Shown: positions 25,965 through 34,125 of the stretch, in pieces | How positions within the stretch are numbered: the first letter of the stretch is position 1 | Layout: each line of letters opens with the position of its first letter | NCBI RefSeq assembly: GCF_900094585.1 | Contig: NZ_FMAG01000010.1 | Coordinates: forward strand, 62,001-126,000 | Reading direction: 5' to 3' | Length of the DNA: 64,000 nt | Source of the DNA: Martinezella multihospitum | GTDB lineage: Bacteria; Pseudomonadota; Alphaproteobacteria; Rhizobiales; Rhizobiaceae | Made by a program: the position numbers and the translations under genes | Notes under the pieces: model-generated | The model's input: only the letters and a program-made list of their open reading frames with translations | Told to the model about the DNA's origin: nothing | Database searches by the model: none

Positions 25965-28731
25965 ACGCCCGAAGTGGACGAGGCTTCAAGAGGTCTCGGC
26001 CTTTACCTTCCCAGTCGTCGTTCTCGGCGCCGTGCTGGTGTGGCTGATGTTCTTCACGCTGATCTACGACGCCTATGTCACATCCTTCGAGTCGACCTCC
26101 TATTACGACTATGTCGGGCAGGCGCCTATTCCAGAGGGCATGGCCTACACATGGTCGATCATTCGCACGCGGAACACCATCGGGCTCTCAATCCTGGCGT
26201 TTGTTCTGGCTTCGCCGTTTCTCTTTTTCCTGCTGAGCCTGTGGATGCTGAAAGCGGGCAGGGCGCTATCGCGCAAAATCCTCTACCTCCTGCATGTGAG
26301 GTCGATGTTCACCCTTATTGCCCATACGGCGCTGATATTCGCTGCCGCCTATGCCGCTGTCATTGTGTACGGCACGGCTTTTTATCTTGTTGCAAGCAAG
26401 GCCGGTGGGTTAACCGGCGTAGCGGACTATTATGGCGCTCACCTCGCGGCCATGTATCAGGCACCCTTTGGAGCCACCGATGCGGCCGGGACGTTTCAGC
26501 GGCCCTCACGGCAGACTGTGTTCGCCGCTCTCGCAGGTCTGGCAGCTGCCGGCGCCCTCGTCGGATTTCCAATCGGGGCGGCGATCCAGAAGCGCCAGCG
26601 CATGGTCATGGGCAAGGCACGGCTGGCGACGCTGAAAGATGCCGCTGATTTCCGGCTGCGCGATAAGCACGGCATCGTTCTCGGCCTCAAACAGGGCCTT
26701 CTTCTGCGCAATGACGGCGATCAGCATGTGATGGTCATCGGCTCACCGGGACAGGGCAAGTCGCGTGGGTTCGTCATTCCCACGATGATGAGTTTCAAGG
26801 GTTCACAGATGGTTCTCGACATGAGCGGTGAGCTGTTCGAGGAGACTTCGGGTTATCTGAGGGATCAGGGCTACGAGATTTTTCTACTGGCACCGGGATC
26901 GAAGTTTACCGACGGCTATAACCCGCTCGATCTCATCAGTACCGACCCGAACCAGCGGATCACCGACCTGCAGAAGCTGACGCAGATGCTGCTGCCCGAG
27001 CGTCTTCGCTCCGATTCCTCCGACTTCTGGGAAGAGAGCGCCAGGATTTTGCTGACGGCCATGCTCGGTTTCGTGCTCGAATGCCCGGATACCCGAAAAT
27101 CGCTCAGCGAGCTCTACCGCATCCTCAATTCGATGTCGGACGAACGCAAGGCGATCATTCAGCTCCTGGAGAACTACGAAGCCGTTCTTTCCGATCAAAC
27201 CAGGATGCAACTTACCAAATTCGCAGGCCGACATGAAAAGCTGGGAGAGGGGATCGCGGCGGAGATCGTCGCCAAGCTCAATTTTCTCCAGAACCCCCTG
27301 GTCGAAGCGCTGACCTCCATCACCACGATCCCGATCGACACGATCAGAAGGCGCAAATTAGTAATCTTCATCCAAGCCGACTGGAATGCGATGCAGATCT
27401 ACGAGCGACTGATTTCGATGTTCGTCCAGCAGATGGCCGACAAGCTCGTGCAGATGGGAGCGCTGCGGAACGGGGAGCACGAAGTGCTGATGATGCTCGA
27501 CGAGTTTGGCAATGGCGGGCGCATAGACACCGTGCTCACGCTTGCGCCATTGATCCGCAAGAACGGCGTTCGCTTCGTCTTTATCCTGCAGGATGGTGCG
27601 CAGCTCGAACGATTGTATCAGCGCTCCGGGCAGAAGATCCTAATGGGCGCGTCCACGATCAAGCTGTTCATGAACTTCCAGAACCAGGAAGACGCAGCCG
27701 CCGTCTCTGCCGCAGCCGGCAGGACGACCGAGTGGGTCGAGCAGTCCTCTTACTCCCATCGCCATGGTCGCAGACAACGATCCATCTCGAAGGTGCCAGT
27801 GTCGGTGGATCTGCTTCCCGTCAACACGCTGATGATGATGAAACCGGAGGAGGCAATCCTCCAGGTCACCGGCATGCCTCTCATGCGCATCATGAAGCTC
27901 GACTCCGGCGGCGAGCGAATGTTCTCGAAGGTACGGAAGTTCAAGCCGGTGACCAGACCCTGCATCCAGCCGGTCGAATGGACGGTGGCCGACAGCGAAA
28001 CCTTCGGGGCACCACAGCCTGAAACAACTCCATCAGCTAGAACGGAGAGCCGGTTGCCGGTCGTTGGGATGGACATCGATCTGGGCGCGGTCAACCGGCC
28101 GAACCGGCCACAGAGCGTTCGGTTTATCGTCAAAGAGGGTGTGAGACACGTCTATATCTCGTCGCTCGACGAGCTGCGTCAGCGTCTGGATCTCGACGAA
28201 ACGCGCCCGGCCGGCCGCACAGAGGAACAACTGCGAGACGCAGAGCAGACTACGGTGCAGAAAAAGCAACCCTTTGCAACAGGCGGCCGCGAAGCAAACC
28301 CCGGCGCAGCGCGCGGTTCTGGCGCCAACCGGGTCGACGACGCCGATATCGAGCTGGATCAGGCAAAGTTGGACCGCAGTGTGTATCCAGGCTCGCCACG
28401 AGGAAAACGGGATCGAGTTCAACGACCTTCGGAGGTTCAGGATGAGGCTGGAGATCCCCCCACCTCAGCTGTTCTGCGGCGACAGGATGTCCGTGGCGCA
28501 TTCGGTACGGACATCAAGGCCCTGAACGACGCAATCTTTGAGCAGGCGGATGCAGGCTCGTTCGACCCGATAGAGTTGAATGCAGATGTCGAGCTCCTGA
28601 TCGGAACCCTCTCCGAGCAACTCACGGAAGATAGCTCGAAAGCATTTCTGCGCGAATTTGTCGATCGCGCTCGCGATCCGCTTCGCGAAGACGGTTCGCA
28701 AAACGACGAGGCCAAAGACTCGTTTGCGTAA
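25933..28731 (+). CDS. virD4: VirD4/TraG coupling protein with long C-terminal extension
   Basis: A 932-residue coupling ATPase. I place the start at 25933 inside virB11, with GAGGTGG upstream. N-terminal membrane segments lie in the first 220 residues. Walker A GSPGQGKSRG is near residue 270, and Walker B VLMMLDEFGNGGR near 520. It recruits the relaxase-DNA complex to the channel. The normal VirD4 core ends near residue 660; about 270 further residues are Arg/Glu/Asp-rich and look disordered. That extension may carry substrate-recognition or regulatory functions, which is inference. Confidence 0.92.
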   Translation: MASVSTDAEAERPKWTRLQEVSAFTFPVVVLGAVLVWLMFFTLIYDAYVTSFESTSYYDYVGQAPIPEGMAYTWSIIRTRNTIGLSILAFVLASPFLFFLLSLWMLKAGRALSRKILYLLHVRSMFTLIAHTALIFAAAYAAVIVYGTAFYLVASKAGGLTGVADYYGAHLAAMYQAPFGATDAAGTFQRPSRQTVFAALAGLAAAGALVGFPIGAAIQKRQRMVMGKARLATLKDAADFRLRDKHGIVLGLKQGLLLRNDGDQHVMVIGSPGQGKSRGFVIPTMMSFKGSQMVLDMSGELFEETSGYLRDQGYEIFLLAPGSKFTDGYNPLDLISTDPNQRITDLQKLTQMLLPERLRSDSSDFWEESARILLTAMLGFVLECPDTRKSLSELYRILNSMSDERKAIIQLLENYEAVLSDQTRMQLTKFAGRHEKLGEGIAAEIVAKLNFLQNPLVEALTSITTIPIDTIRRRKLVIFIQADWNAMQIYERLISMFVQQMADKLVQMGALRNGEHEVLMMLDEFGNGGRIDTVLTLAPLIRKNGVRFVFILQDGAQLERLYQRSGQKILMGASTIKLFMNFQNQEDAAAVSAAAGRTTEWVEQSSYSHRHGRRQRSISKVPVSVDLLPVNTLMMMKPEEAILQVTGMPLMRIMKLDSGGERMFSKVRKFKPVTRPCIQPVEWTVADSETFGAPQPETTPSARTESRLPVVGMDIDLGAVNRPNRPQSVRFIVKEGVRHVYISSLDELRQRLDLDETRPAGRTEEQLRDAEQTTVQKKQPFATGGREANPGAARGSGANRVDDADIELDQAKLDRSVYPGSPRGKRDRVQRPSEVQDEAGDPPTSAVLRRQDVRGAFGTDIKALNDAIFEQADAGSFDPIELNADVELLIGTLSEQLTEDSSKAFLREFVDRARDPLREDGSQNDEAKDSFA

Positions 28732-28826
28732 GCGGACAGCATGGCCTGAAGCGCGGCATATCACTCGGGTTTGGGAAGCGGCATTGACTCAGTTTCAATT
28801 GGAGCTGACGGAAGGAGGAAAATACC

Positions 28827-29168
28827 GTGGGTGAAATCCGATACCTCCCCAATCGAGGTCTTTTGAAAGACGAGAGTATCCAAAGAATTGTTGCTGCGGC
28901 CAAGGCGAACGCTGGTCTCTGGCTGATGGTCAAGGAGCGTGCAGTGGAAAAGCGCGCCATCAAAGCCGAACTCGAACGCCTAGGGGCGGATGCAAAAGAC
29001 CTGGACCGGCTCTTTCCGACAGGCCTGGCGCCCACGATTGCCGAACTCGCAGACGAGCTTGTATGCACCATGTTCGGGACCTGCCCGCCGGAGATCGGGT
29101 CTCGTGTTCAGAGCGCTCTGCTCGAGGCAGCCGAATCCGAGCTTGATGGCGGTTCGCAACAGCCATAG
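28827..29168 (+). CDS. Hypothetical small protein after virD4
   Basis: A 113-residue protein beginning with GTG and with a strong GGAGG ribosome binding site. It is helical and charged, with no signal peptide (MGEIRYLPNRGLLKDESIQRIVAAAKANAGLWLMVKERAVEKRAIKAELERLG). The two cysteines near the C-terminus are isolated. It ends the plus-strand virB operon and is convergent with the minus-strand gene at 29240. No family is recognised. Confidence 0.72.
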   Translation: MGEIRYLPNRGLLKDESIQRIVAAAKANAGLWLMVKERAVEKRAIKAELERLGADAKDLDRLFPTGLAPTIAELADELVCTMFGTCPPEIGSRVQSALLEAAESELDGGSQQP

Positions 29169-29239
29169 CAAAGGGCATGAAAATCTAGCCGCCCAACCAT
29201 TTTGTTGCGCCGATCATGTCCATCTGCGCCGCCGCAGTC

Positions 29240-30586
29240 TCAGCCATTGCCTATTTTGTCGACGACCCACGCCTGCAGCCGGCGCCCGGTCCGTTTAGAA
29301 TTCGCCTCGGTAAGATCCTCGGGAGAAACAGCAAAGATCGGGCCGAGATGTTTCATTCGCGGGATCGTTTTTTCCTTGGCGTCCCGATATTCCTCGGTCT
29401 CCATCCCGAACGCCTCGACGAGCAGTCTTCGCGGTGGCTTATCTCTATAAGTAGTTTCCAAAACGAAGTCCGGCCTGCACAGGCCGAGCGGTGTTTCCAT
29501 GGCGAAGAGGGGCTTGATAATGGAGATCCGAAGTTCTGGCGCAGCATCGAAAAGCGATTGCTGAAGCCAGAACAGCAGGTGGGAAACGTCACGCTCAAAT
29601 CCGGACTCGACTGGGAAGAGCGTATCGCCATTGTAGACCGGCTGGGCGTAGGCTTGCACAGCCCGAGCCGGGCCTTCGTCGTCCTCCTGAAAATCCACGT
29701 TCAGCAGCGTCAGGAACGGTCCTCGGCTTGCCGGGTCGCCCCGAAGCGGCTGGCGCACCTTGGAGAGGATGTCGATTGTCCGCGAGGTGGATGCCGGCAT
29801 GATGGCTTGCGTGGAAACGCTGGTTGAAAACAGCAGCATGAACCCGGTGCGGCGAAGCCCCTCGGACCAGTCGCGTCGCGAGGTCGCAAGCAGTCGCTGC
29901 CAACGGCTCTCCGGATCCCAGTAGTCGGGGCCCCAAGTCGATAGTAGCGCGTTCAGCGTCCAGGTCCTGAGCACCCTCAGTTCACGCGCGGCGGAACGCA
30001 GCCGCGACAACTGCTTGGCGAGTGTGTAATCAACGCCATCCTGCAACGGCGGGATCACGTTCGTACCCGCCCTATCAAGCATCCGCCATAGCACGCCACC
30101 GAGTCTGGACGGCCGGTCGTTTCGTTCGCTCGGTCGCGCGGGATCCTGACCTGAGACGTCGGCCAGGCGATCAGGAATGGCGGGAAGGGCATCGATGTAC
30201 GAGCGGTCGGATTTGGGCAGGGGGCGAAGATGATAGCCGCGGTCAACGAGGGCGGGGCTGGCGTCCTTGTCAACATGGAACGGGCAGGCAAGGGCGTGGT
30301 TTGGCCGCTCCTCATACCGACCAGGGTCATTATCCTTCGGCGTCAACCGCCGCAGCGTGAAGGTGCGTTCCTGTTGGATCGGGGCAAGCAACGGCTGATG
30401 CTGTGCCTCCAGGCAGTCGCATTCGATCCAGCCATTCATGACCTTGATGCGTCGGATAACCGAAAGCGCAATTGCCTCATCGGCGCTTGAGGCAGCGTTG
30501 CCGTACCAGGCGCGCAACGCGACGGCCTCGTTGTCGGGTAGGTCGGCCAACACGTGCGTCGGGCTGTTGCGGACCACGATGCGCAT
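29240..30586 (-). CDS. Large hypothetical protein, possible PD-(D/E)XK fold
   Basis: A 448-residue cytosolic protein. No strong family match. The C-terminal part contains RPDFVLETTYRDKPPRRLLVEAFGM, which has the strand-turn-strand spacing of PD-(D/E)XK nucleases, although the Lys of the core is replaced (EAF). A regular helical middle (KQLSRLRSAARELRVLRTWTLNALL) precedes it. It lies between the virB operon and the regulator, on the opposite strand and 9 bases downstream of the membrane gene at 30596. A DNA-processing or defence role would be inference. Confidence 0.6.
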   Translation of the reverse strand: MRIVVRNSPTHVLADLPDNEAVALRAWYGNAASSADEAIALSVIRRIKVMNGWIECDCLEAQHQPLLAPIQQERTFTLRRLTPKDNDPGRYEERPNHALACPFHVDKDASPALVDRGYHLRPLPKSDRSYIDALPAIPDRLADVSGQDPARPSERNDRPSRLGGVLWRMLDRAGTNVIPPLQDGVDYTLAKQLSRLRSAARELRVLRTWTLNALLSTWGPDYWDPESRWQRLLATSRRDWSEGLRRTGFMLLFSTSVSTQAIMPASTSRTIDILSKVRQPLRGDPASRGPFLTLLNVDFQEDDEGPARAVQAYAQPVYNGDTLFPVESGFERDVSHLLFWLQQSLFDAAPELRISIIKPLFAMETPLGLCRPDFVLETTYRDKPPRRLLVEAFGMETEEYRDAKEKTIPRMKHLGPIFAVSPEDLTEANSKRTGRRLQAWVVDKIGNG

Positions 30587-30595
30587 CGGTCGCCG

Positions 30596-30889
30596 TCAGT
30601 ACCCGATCGACCAAAGGCTGAAGCCGAGATATCCGACGCCCGCGGCACCAGCGGCAGCCACGACCGTCTCTGCCCAGCCGCGAATGTCCCAGAAACTACC
30701 GCTCACGGTCCGAGCGCCTTCAATCACGACCGCCAGGAAGACGTAGGACGGGACGACCATCGCGTAGCCCAAAGTTAAACTGTCCCTAAACGCCATCCGC
30801 GCAGCAAAGAACGCGATCGCCAGAAATAGGATCGCTATCGCTAATCGCTGTAGGTTGATCCGATACCCAAACCGTTCGAGCCATACCAT
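30596..30889 (-). CDS. Small membrane protein
   Basis: A 97-residue protein with three hydrophobic helices (LAIAILFLAIAFFAARMAF, LGYAMVVPSYVFLAVVI, TVVAAAGAAGVGYLGFSLW). No family recognised. Operator site 4 lies 35 bases upstream, so the gene belongs to the conjugation regulon and likely leads a two-gene operon with the large hypothetical protein. An inner-membrane accessory or entry-exclusion role is possible but unproven. Confidence 0.68.
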   Translation of the reverse strand: MVWLERFGYRINLQRLAIAILFLAIAFFAARMAFRDSLTLGYAMVVPSYVFLAVVIEGARTVSGSFWDIRGWAETVVAAAGAAGVGYLGFSLWSIGY

Positions 30890-30923
30890 CCGTGCTCTCC
30901 ACTATAAGAAACAGAGTCAAAAA

Positions 30924-30939
30924 TTTAACTGCAGTTAAA
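30924..30939. promoter_or_regulatory. Conjugation-module operator, site 4
   Basis: TTTAAC-TGCA-GTTAAA, perfect 6-4-6 palindrome of the same family. It lies between the divergent membrane gene (start 30889) and the Xre regulator gene (start 31227), close to the former. The rest of the 337-base gap (30890-31226) holds no gene that I can support. Confidence 0.65.
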
Positions 30940-31226
30940 GTTTTCAGCAATCGGAGATTTGTCTACAAGGTGGCTAGGGCTTGCCTTTCGAAGGGCGCCG
31001 GGGTCGCTTGCACAGCCTGCCTGCTGCGGTGTATTGAAGTCGCACACGAAGATGAAGAATAGAGCGTTGATGCTTAACTTTTTTGGTCTCTGGACAGCCT
31101 TATGCATCGGATGAGCGGTAGAACTTTGAAGCATCCACGGGACTGTCGGCGCGCCCATTCGGCTGGTTACAGGCCCCCATCGCTTGGGAACGCGTTGATG
31201 GAGCCTCCGGGTAAGGGTGTCGTTCG

Positions 31227-31568
31227 ATGTCGCGGTTGAAGGACGATCACACCGATCAAGTTTCGAATGTGATTGACCTGGCGTCTCTCTCCTTCCAGGA
31301 ACGGCTCGCCATCGGTCTGATGCGGTTGAAGGCTCAACGTCGGTTGACGAACAAGGATCTGGCCGACCAACTTGGCGTGTCGGAAGCATACATGTCGCAA
31401 GTCACCCGCGGCATGCGGGATGTGAAGCTGTCGACCCTCGACAAGATGCAGCGCGAGTGGAATGTCACGATCGAGGATTTGTTCAGAGTTTCGGACAGTG
31501 ACCTTGCTCGGATAGCGGCATGGCGAGCCCGTCGCAGGAAAAAGAAAGCCACCGACGAGCCGACGTAA
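31227..31568 (+). CDS. Xre-family HTH regulator (TrbR-like candidate)
   Basis: A 113-residue DNA-binding protein. The HTH occupies about residues 30-85: LMRLKAQRRLTNKDLADQLGVSEAYMSQVTRGMRDVKLSTLDKMQREWNV. The C-terminal tail is very basic (RIAAWRARRRKKK). It is the only obvious transcription factor inside the conjugation module, so it is the best candidate to bind the recurring TTATAC palindrome. Xre-type repressors (TrbR) are known from group IV rhizobial conjugative plasmids. That this is the same protein is inference. Confidence 0.85.
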   Translation: MSRLKDDHTDQVSNVIDLASLSFQERLAIGLMRLKAQRRLTNKDLADQLGVSEAYMSQVTRGMRDVKLSTLDKMQREWNVTIEDLFRVSDSDLARIAAWRARRRKKKATDEPT

Positions 31569-31599
31569 GTTCTGGCGCGTGACACGCATTCGACGTGGG

Positions 31600-32145
31600 C
31601 TAGTGATTCAGGTTGAACCAGAACCTTTGCTTTACGCCTTGTTCGTCAGGAATATCGAAGAAATAGGGGTCCGCGCGGCGCGGCCGCGGCGTCGCGATCT
31701 GCTCAGTGCAGCTATCGCCTCGATCGCCGAAGGTCCGCCGTATCACGGCTCCCCTTAGGTCGGCGTCAGAAGCGCGCTGACCGCCAGACCGGCAAATATC
31801 GACGGTCTTGATGCATTGATCGGGCTCGCCTCCCCCGCCGTTGTTTCCTTGCGAGCTAAAGCCCACCGTCGTTCCTACCGGGCAGTCTTCGTAGGTTTCG
31901 TGACCCGGCTTGCCGGCATTGGCCTCATGGCAGATTGGCCACGAAAACCCCGGCTCCTTCATGGCCGCAATGAGCTTTGTCATGGGCGGAACGCAGTAGG
32001 GGACCCCGTTCCAGGACGGGCTCTGCGACGCCGCGCAAAGGAGAACCTGGCATCCCCAGGATGCATCCTCGGCATTCGCCGGGGTCGCCGATGGCGCAGA
32101 GGCCGAACCAACTATGATTGCGGCCAATATCAGCATCGGTCTCAT
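31600..32145 (-). CDS. TrbM/KikA-type exported conjugation protein
   Basis: A 181-residue secreted protein. AAGGAG favours the start at 32145 (MRPMLILAAIIVG), though an ATG at 32169 overlaps the preceding small frame. The signal ends near ANAEDA. The mature part is Cys-rich with WGCQVLLCAAS, PYCVPPMTKLIAAM, PICHEA and EDCPVG, matching the TrbM/KikA/MpfK family of periplasmic conjugation accessory proteins. Disulphides are expected. It ends the minus-strand cluster that starts at 34824. Confidence 0.72.
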   Translation of the reverse strand: MRPMLILAAIIVGSASAPSATPANAEDASWGCQVLLCAASQSPSWNGVPYCVPPMTKLIAAMKEPGFSWPICHEANAGKPGHETYEDCPVGTTVGFSSQGNNGGGGEPDQCIKTVDICRSGGQRASDADLRGAVIRRTFGDRGDSCTEQIATPRPRRADPYFFDIPDEQGVKQRFWFNLNH

Positions 32146-32165
32146 TGTTCGCTCCTTCAGAATGT

Positions 32166-32303
32166 TCATTGGATCTGCGTCCAGGCGCCGTCAATTTTCG
32201 CAAAGGAAAGGACGCCTGGTTGCCTGGCCCCGCAAATGACCCCGTGGTCGTTGTAATGATGCCAGTGCACGTCACACCCGGCACGGCCTGACGCGGTTTG
32301 CAT
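32166..32303 (-). CDS. 45-residue frame, possible shifted 3' end of the preceding gene
   Basis: A short frame (MQTASGRAGCDVHWHH then GVICGARQPGVLSFAKIDGAWTQIQ) overlaps the end of the gene at 32272 by 32 bases and ends next to the TrbM-like start. The Cys/His/Trp-rich sequence looks like real protein. It lacks a good ribosome binding site. Either it is the out-of-frame C-terminus of the membrane protein at 32272 (a frameshift) or a separate translationally coupled peptide. Confidence 0.4.
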   Translation of the reverse strand: MQTASGRAGCDVHWHHYNDHGVICGARQPGVLSFAKIDGAWTQIQ

Positions 32304-32535
32304 TCAGAAATCCGCATAGACCGCCCGACTTCGCAATTGCTGCGCTCGCCTCCTCGTCGTTGGGAGCGTCGCCGCTCGTCTTCTGTAGCGCTTCGTCTTT
32401 TAGCCGGGTGATCTCCTGTTCGAGATCGATCTCCTTGCCGCTCTTCCTCACTTCGCTGATCGCATAGCCGCCGAATGCACCTACCAAGAAGGCGATTACC
32501 GCTGCTAGGATCGTGCCACCGGAAAACTTGTTCAT
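32272..32535 (-). CDS. Small membrane-anchored protein
   Basis: An 87-residue protein. I use the start MNKFSGGTILAAVIAFLVGAFGGYAISEV, which gives an N-terminal membrane anchor followed by a charged helix (KEIDLEQEITRLKDEALQK) and a Cys-containing end. The longer in-frame start would overlap the upstream gene. It sits 8 bases after the secreted protein at 32544. Its C-terminus may be altered by a frameshift (see 32166-32303). Function unknown. Confidence 0.6.
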   Translation of the reverse strand: MNKFSGGTILAAVIAFLVGAFGGYAISEVRKSGKEIDLEQEITRLKDEALQKTSGDAPNDEEASAAIAKSGGLCGFLNANRVRPCRV

Positions 32536-32543
32536 CGCCAGAT

Positions 32544-32855
32544 TCAGTATCCCTCGATCCCAAGGCGTTTCAGGATGGCGGCCGGATCGGTCTCGCAGTC
32601 TCTCTTCCACTCACTATGCTTTGCACAGGCATAGGCGTACTGGCTGAGATCGGCTGATGAGAGATCGGCAAGCCTGTTGCCGACAGCTTTCCACCGTTGC
32701 ACCTCGGCAGGATCGCAACCCGCCCCTCCGGCCCCGCAAAAGCCCGGATCGCGCTGCTCTATCTGGTTCTGTGTGGCGCCGTCCTGCGCGATCGCTACCG
32801 AAGCGGATCCGGACAGCAATATGAGCGCTACAGCGGTTCCAATAATGCGGTTCAT
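32544..32855 (-). CDS. Small secreted protein
   Basis: A 103-residue protein with a signal peptide ending SVAIAQ-DG. The mature domain has four cysteines (DPGFCGAGGAGCDPAEV, YACAKHSEWKRDCETDP), suggesting two disulphides, and helical segments. No family recognised. It starts immediately downstream of the thermonuclease-like gene at 32856 and belongs to the same operon of exported proteins. Confidence 0.68.
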   Translation of the reverse strand: MNRIIGTAVALILLSGSASVAIAQDGATQNQIEQRDPGFCGAGGAGCDPAEVQRWKAVGNRLADLSSADLSQYAYACAKHSEWKRDCETDPAAILKRLGIEGY

Positions 32856-33479
32856 TCAACCTCCATGTGCTTCATTAGGCGTCAGTGACTTGGCGGGGCC
32901 CACGAGCAAGGGCAGGGGCAAGTCGCCGTCAGGTTCCAGTGAAGAGGCCCTCGCTTTGTCCCCGGTCGCCACCGACGCGGTGTAGAGCCAAGGAGGAAGA
33001 AGATCCGGCGACGACCAGACGCCGTATCCGAGCCCGCGGGCCTTCCTCTCGATATCGAAATAGGCGGGGACCTGAGGTTCGCCGCGGTAGTTGAACGCGT
33101 AGCCAATGCCTTCTGCAATCGCCGTGGCGGCGAGGTTCGTCTCACCAACAAAGCAGTGCGCGAGGATCAGACCGTTCGCGTCGCGAGCAATGGGTGCGCA
33201 GTTGACGTCCTGCCCAAGTGTGCGGAGGATCATCCAGGCCCGCGAAACTTGACCTGCCGGCCAGTCGACGCCATCGCTTGTTGCTGTCTGTTCGAGGCGA
33301 GGGGCTTCGTATCCTGCAAGCCGCACGGTTTGTCCGTTCTTCCTGAATTCAAAGGTTGTGGCATCCACGACCTGGACTTTTCCGAAGATCTGCCGGGGGA
33401 TATCGGCCGGTCGGTTTTGCGCCGAAGCGGCGGTCGCCGTCATCATCATCAGCAACATCGACAATGAAGCACCTCTCAT
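32856..33479 (-). CDS. Exported thermonuclease-fold protein 1 (ExoI/SNase-like)
   Basis: A 207-residue periplasmic protein starting at 33479, where ATG overlaps the TGA of the upstream gene. The signal ends ASAQ-NRP. The mature part follows the staphylococcal-nuclease fold: GKVQVVDATTFEFRKNGQTVRLAGYEAPRLEQ, then LAATAIAEGIGYAF and ERKARGLGYGVWSSPD. The usual RLxGIDAPE signature has become RLAGYEAPR, so the Glu of the active site is not obvious. It is closest of the three paralogues to a true nuclease. Confidence 0.75.
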   Translation of the reverse strand: MRGASLSMLLMMMTATAASAQNRPADIPRQIFGKVQVVDATTFEFRKNGQTVRLAGYEAPRLEQTATSDGVDWPAGQVSRAWMILRTLGQDVNCAPIARDANGLILAHCFVGETNLAATAIAEGIGYAFNYRGEPQVPAYFDIERKARGLGYGVWSSPDLLPPWLYTASVATGDKARASSLEPDGDLPLPLLVGPAKSLTPNEAHGG

Positions 33480-34120
33480 CGCTGCGCTCCCGCTTGGCCG
33501 GCCAAGACTGCGACGGGATGAGGCATGTCGGAGTAGGCCCAAAGGCCTGCGCGTGCCGATCTTGCACTTTCTTCAGCCACCCTGTAGCCGGGAACGATCA
33601 AATGGCCACTGGTGTCGACGGCGGCGAATCCCCACCCCGCGGCAATCATATAGGTCGCCAGATCATAACGCCGCTGGCCTGATGTCGTTTGGCAGGCCAC
33701 CACAGCATTGTTCTGGTCGAGATCCTTGATCGTCGCGCAGACGGGCTTCGTGTCCTTGATCAATGCCTGTGCCATGATCAGGTTGAGTTCTCCGCAGTCC
33801 CTGATGACGCCGGGAGAAATCGTAACAGAGGTTCCGCGGAGACACGTTTGCAGGCCGTAAAGACGATATCGCCGCCCGGCGGAAAGCCAGGTGTCGCCGG
33901 TTTCGAATTGTGCCTGAACCGGAAACGGGACAAATTGGCTTCGATCGCTTTCCTGGCTGCCTGCGGTGGCCCCTTCGCTCTTAAGCGCCTGAATAGGGAT
34001 GATCGGAGCCTGGAGGCGAGGAGGTTCTGGGTGGTTCGTCCCGGCGAGCATCGGCATCATCGAAATGCCTGCAAAGAAGCCGGAGGCTGCGAGCGTGGAA
34101 ATCAACATCAGGAACCTCAT
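33476..34120 (-). CDS. Exported thermonuclease-fold protein 2, degenerate
   Basis: A 214-residue exported protein with an N-terminal hydrophobic segment (FLMLISTLAASGFFAGISMMPMLAG). The thermonuclease pattern is still readable (SAGRRYRLYGLQTCLRG, RDCGELNLIMAQALIKDT, then AEESARSARAGLWAYSD) but the catalytic Asp, Arg and Glu are largely lost. Extra cysteines suggest disulphides. A structural or binding role is more likely than DNA cleavage. It overlaps the next gene by four bases. Confidence 0.65.
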   Translation of the reverse strand: MRFLMLISTLAASGFFAGISMMPMLAGTNHPEPPRLQAPIIPIQALKSEGATAGSQESDRSQFVPFPVQAQFETGDTWLSAGRRYRLYGLQTCLRGTSVTISPGVIRDCGELNLIMAQALIKDTKPVCATIKDLDQNNAVVACQTTSGQRRYDLATYMIAAGWGFAAVDTSGHLIVPGYRVAEESARSARAGLWAYSDMPHPVAVLAGQAGAQR

Positions 34121-34125
34121 CGCGA

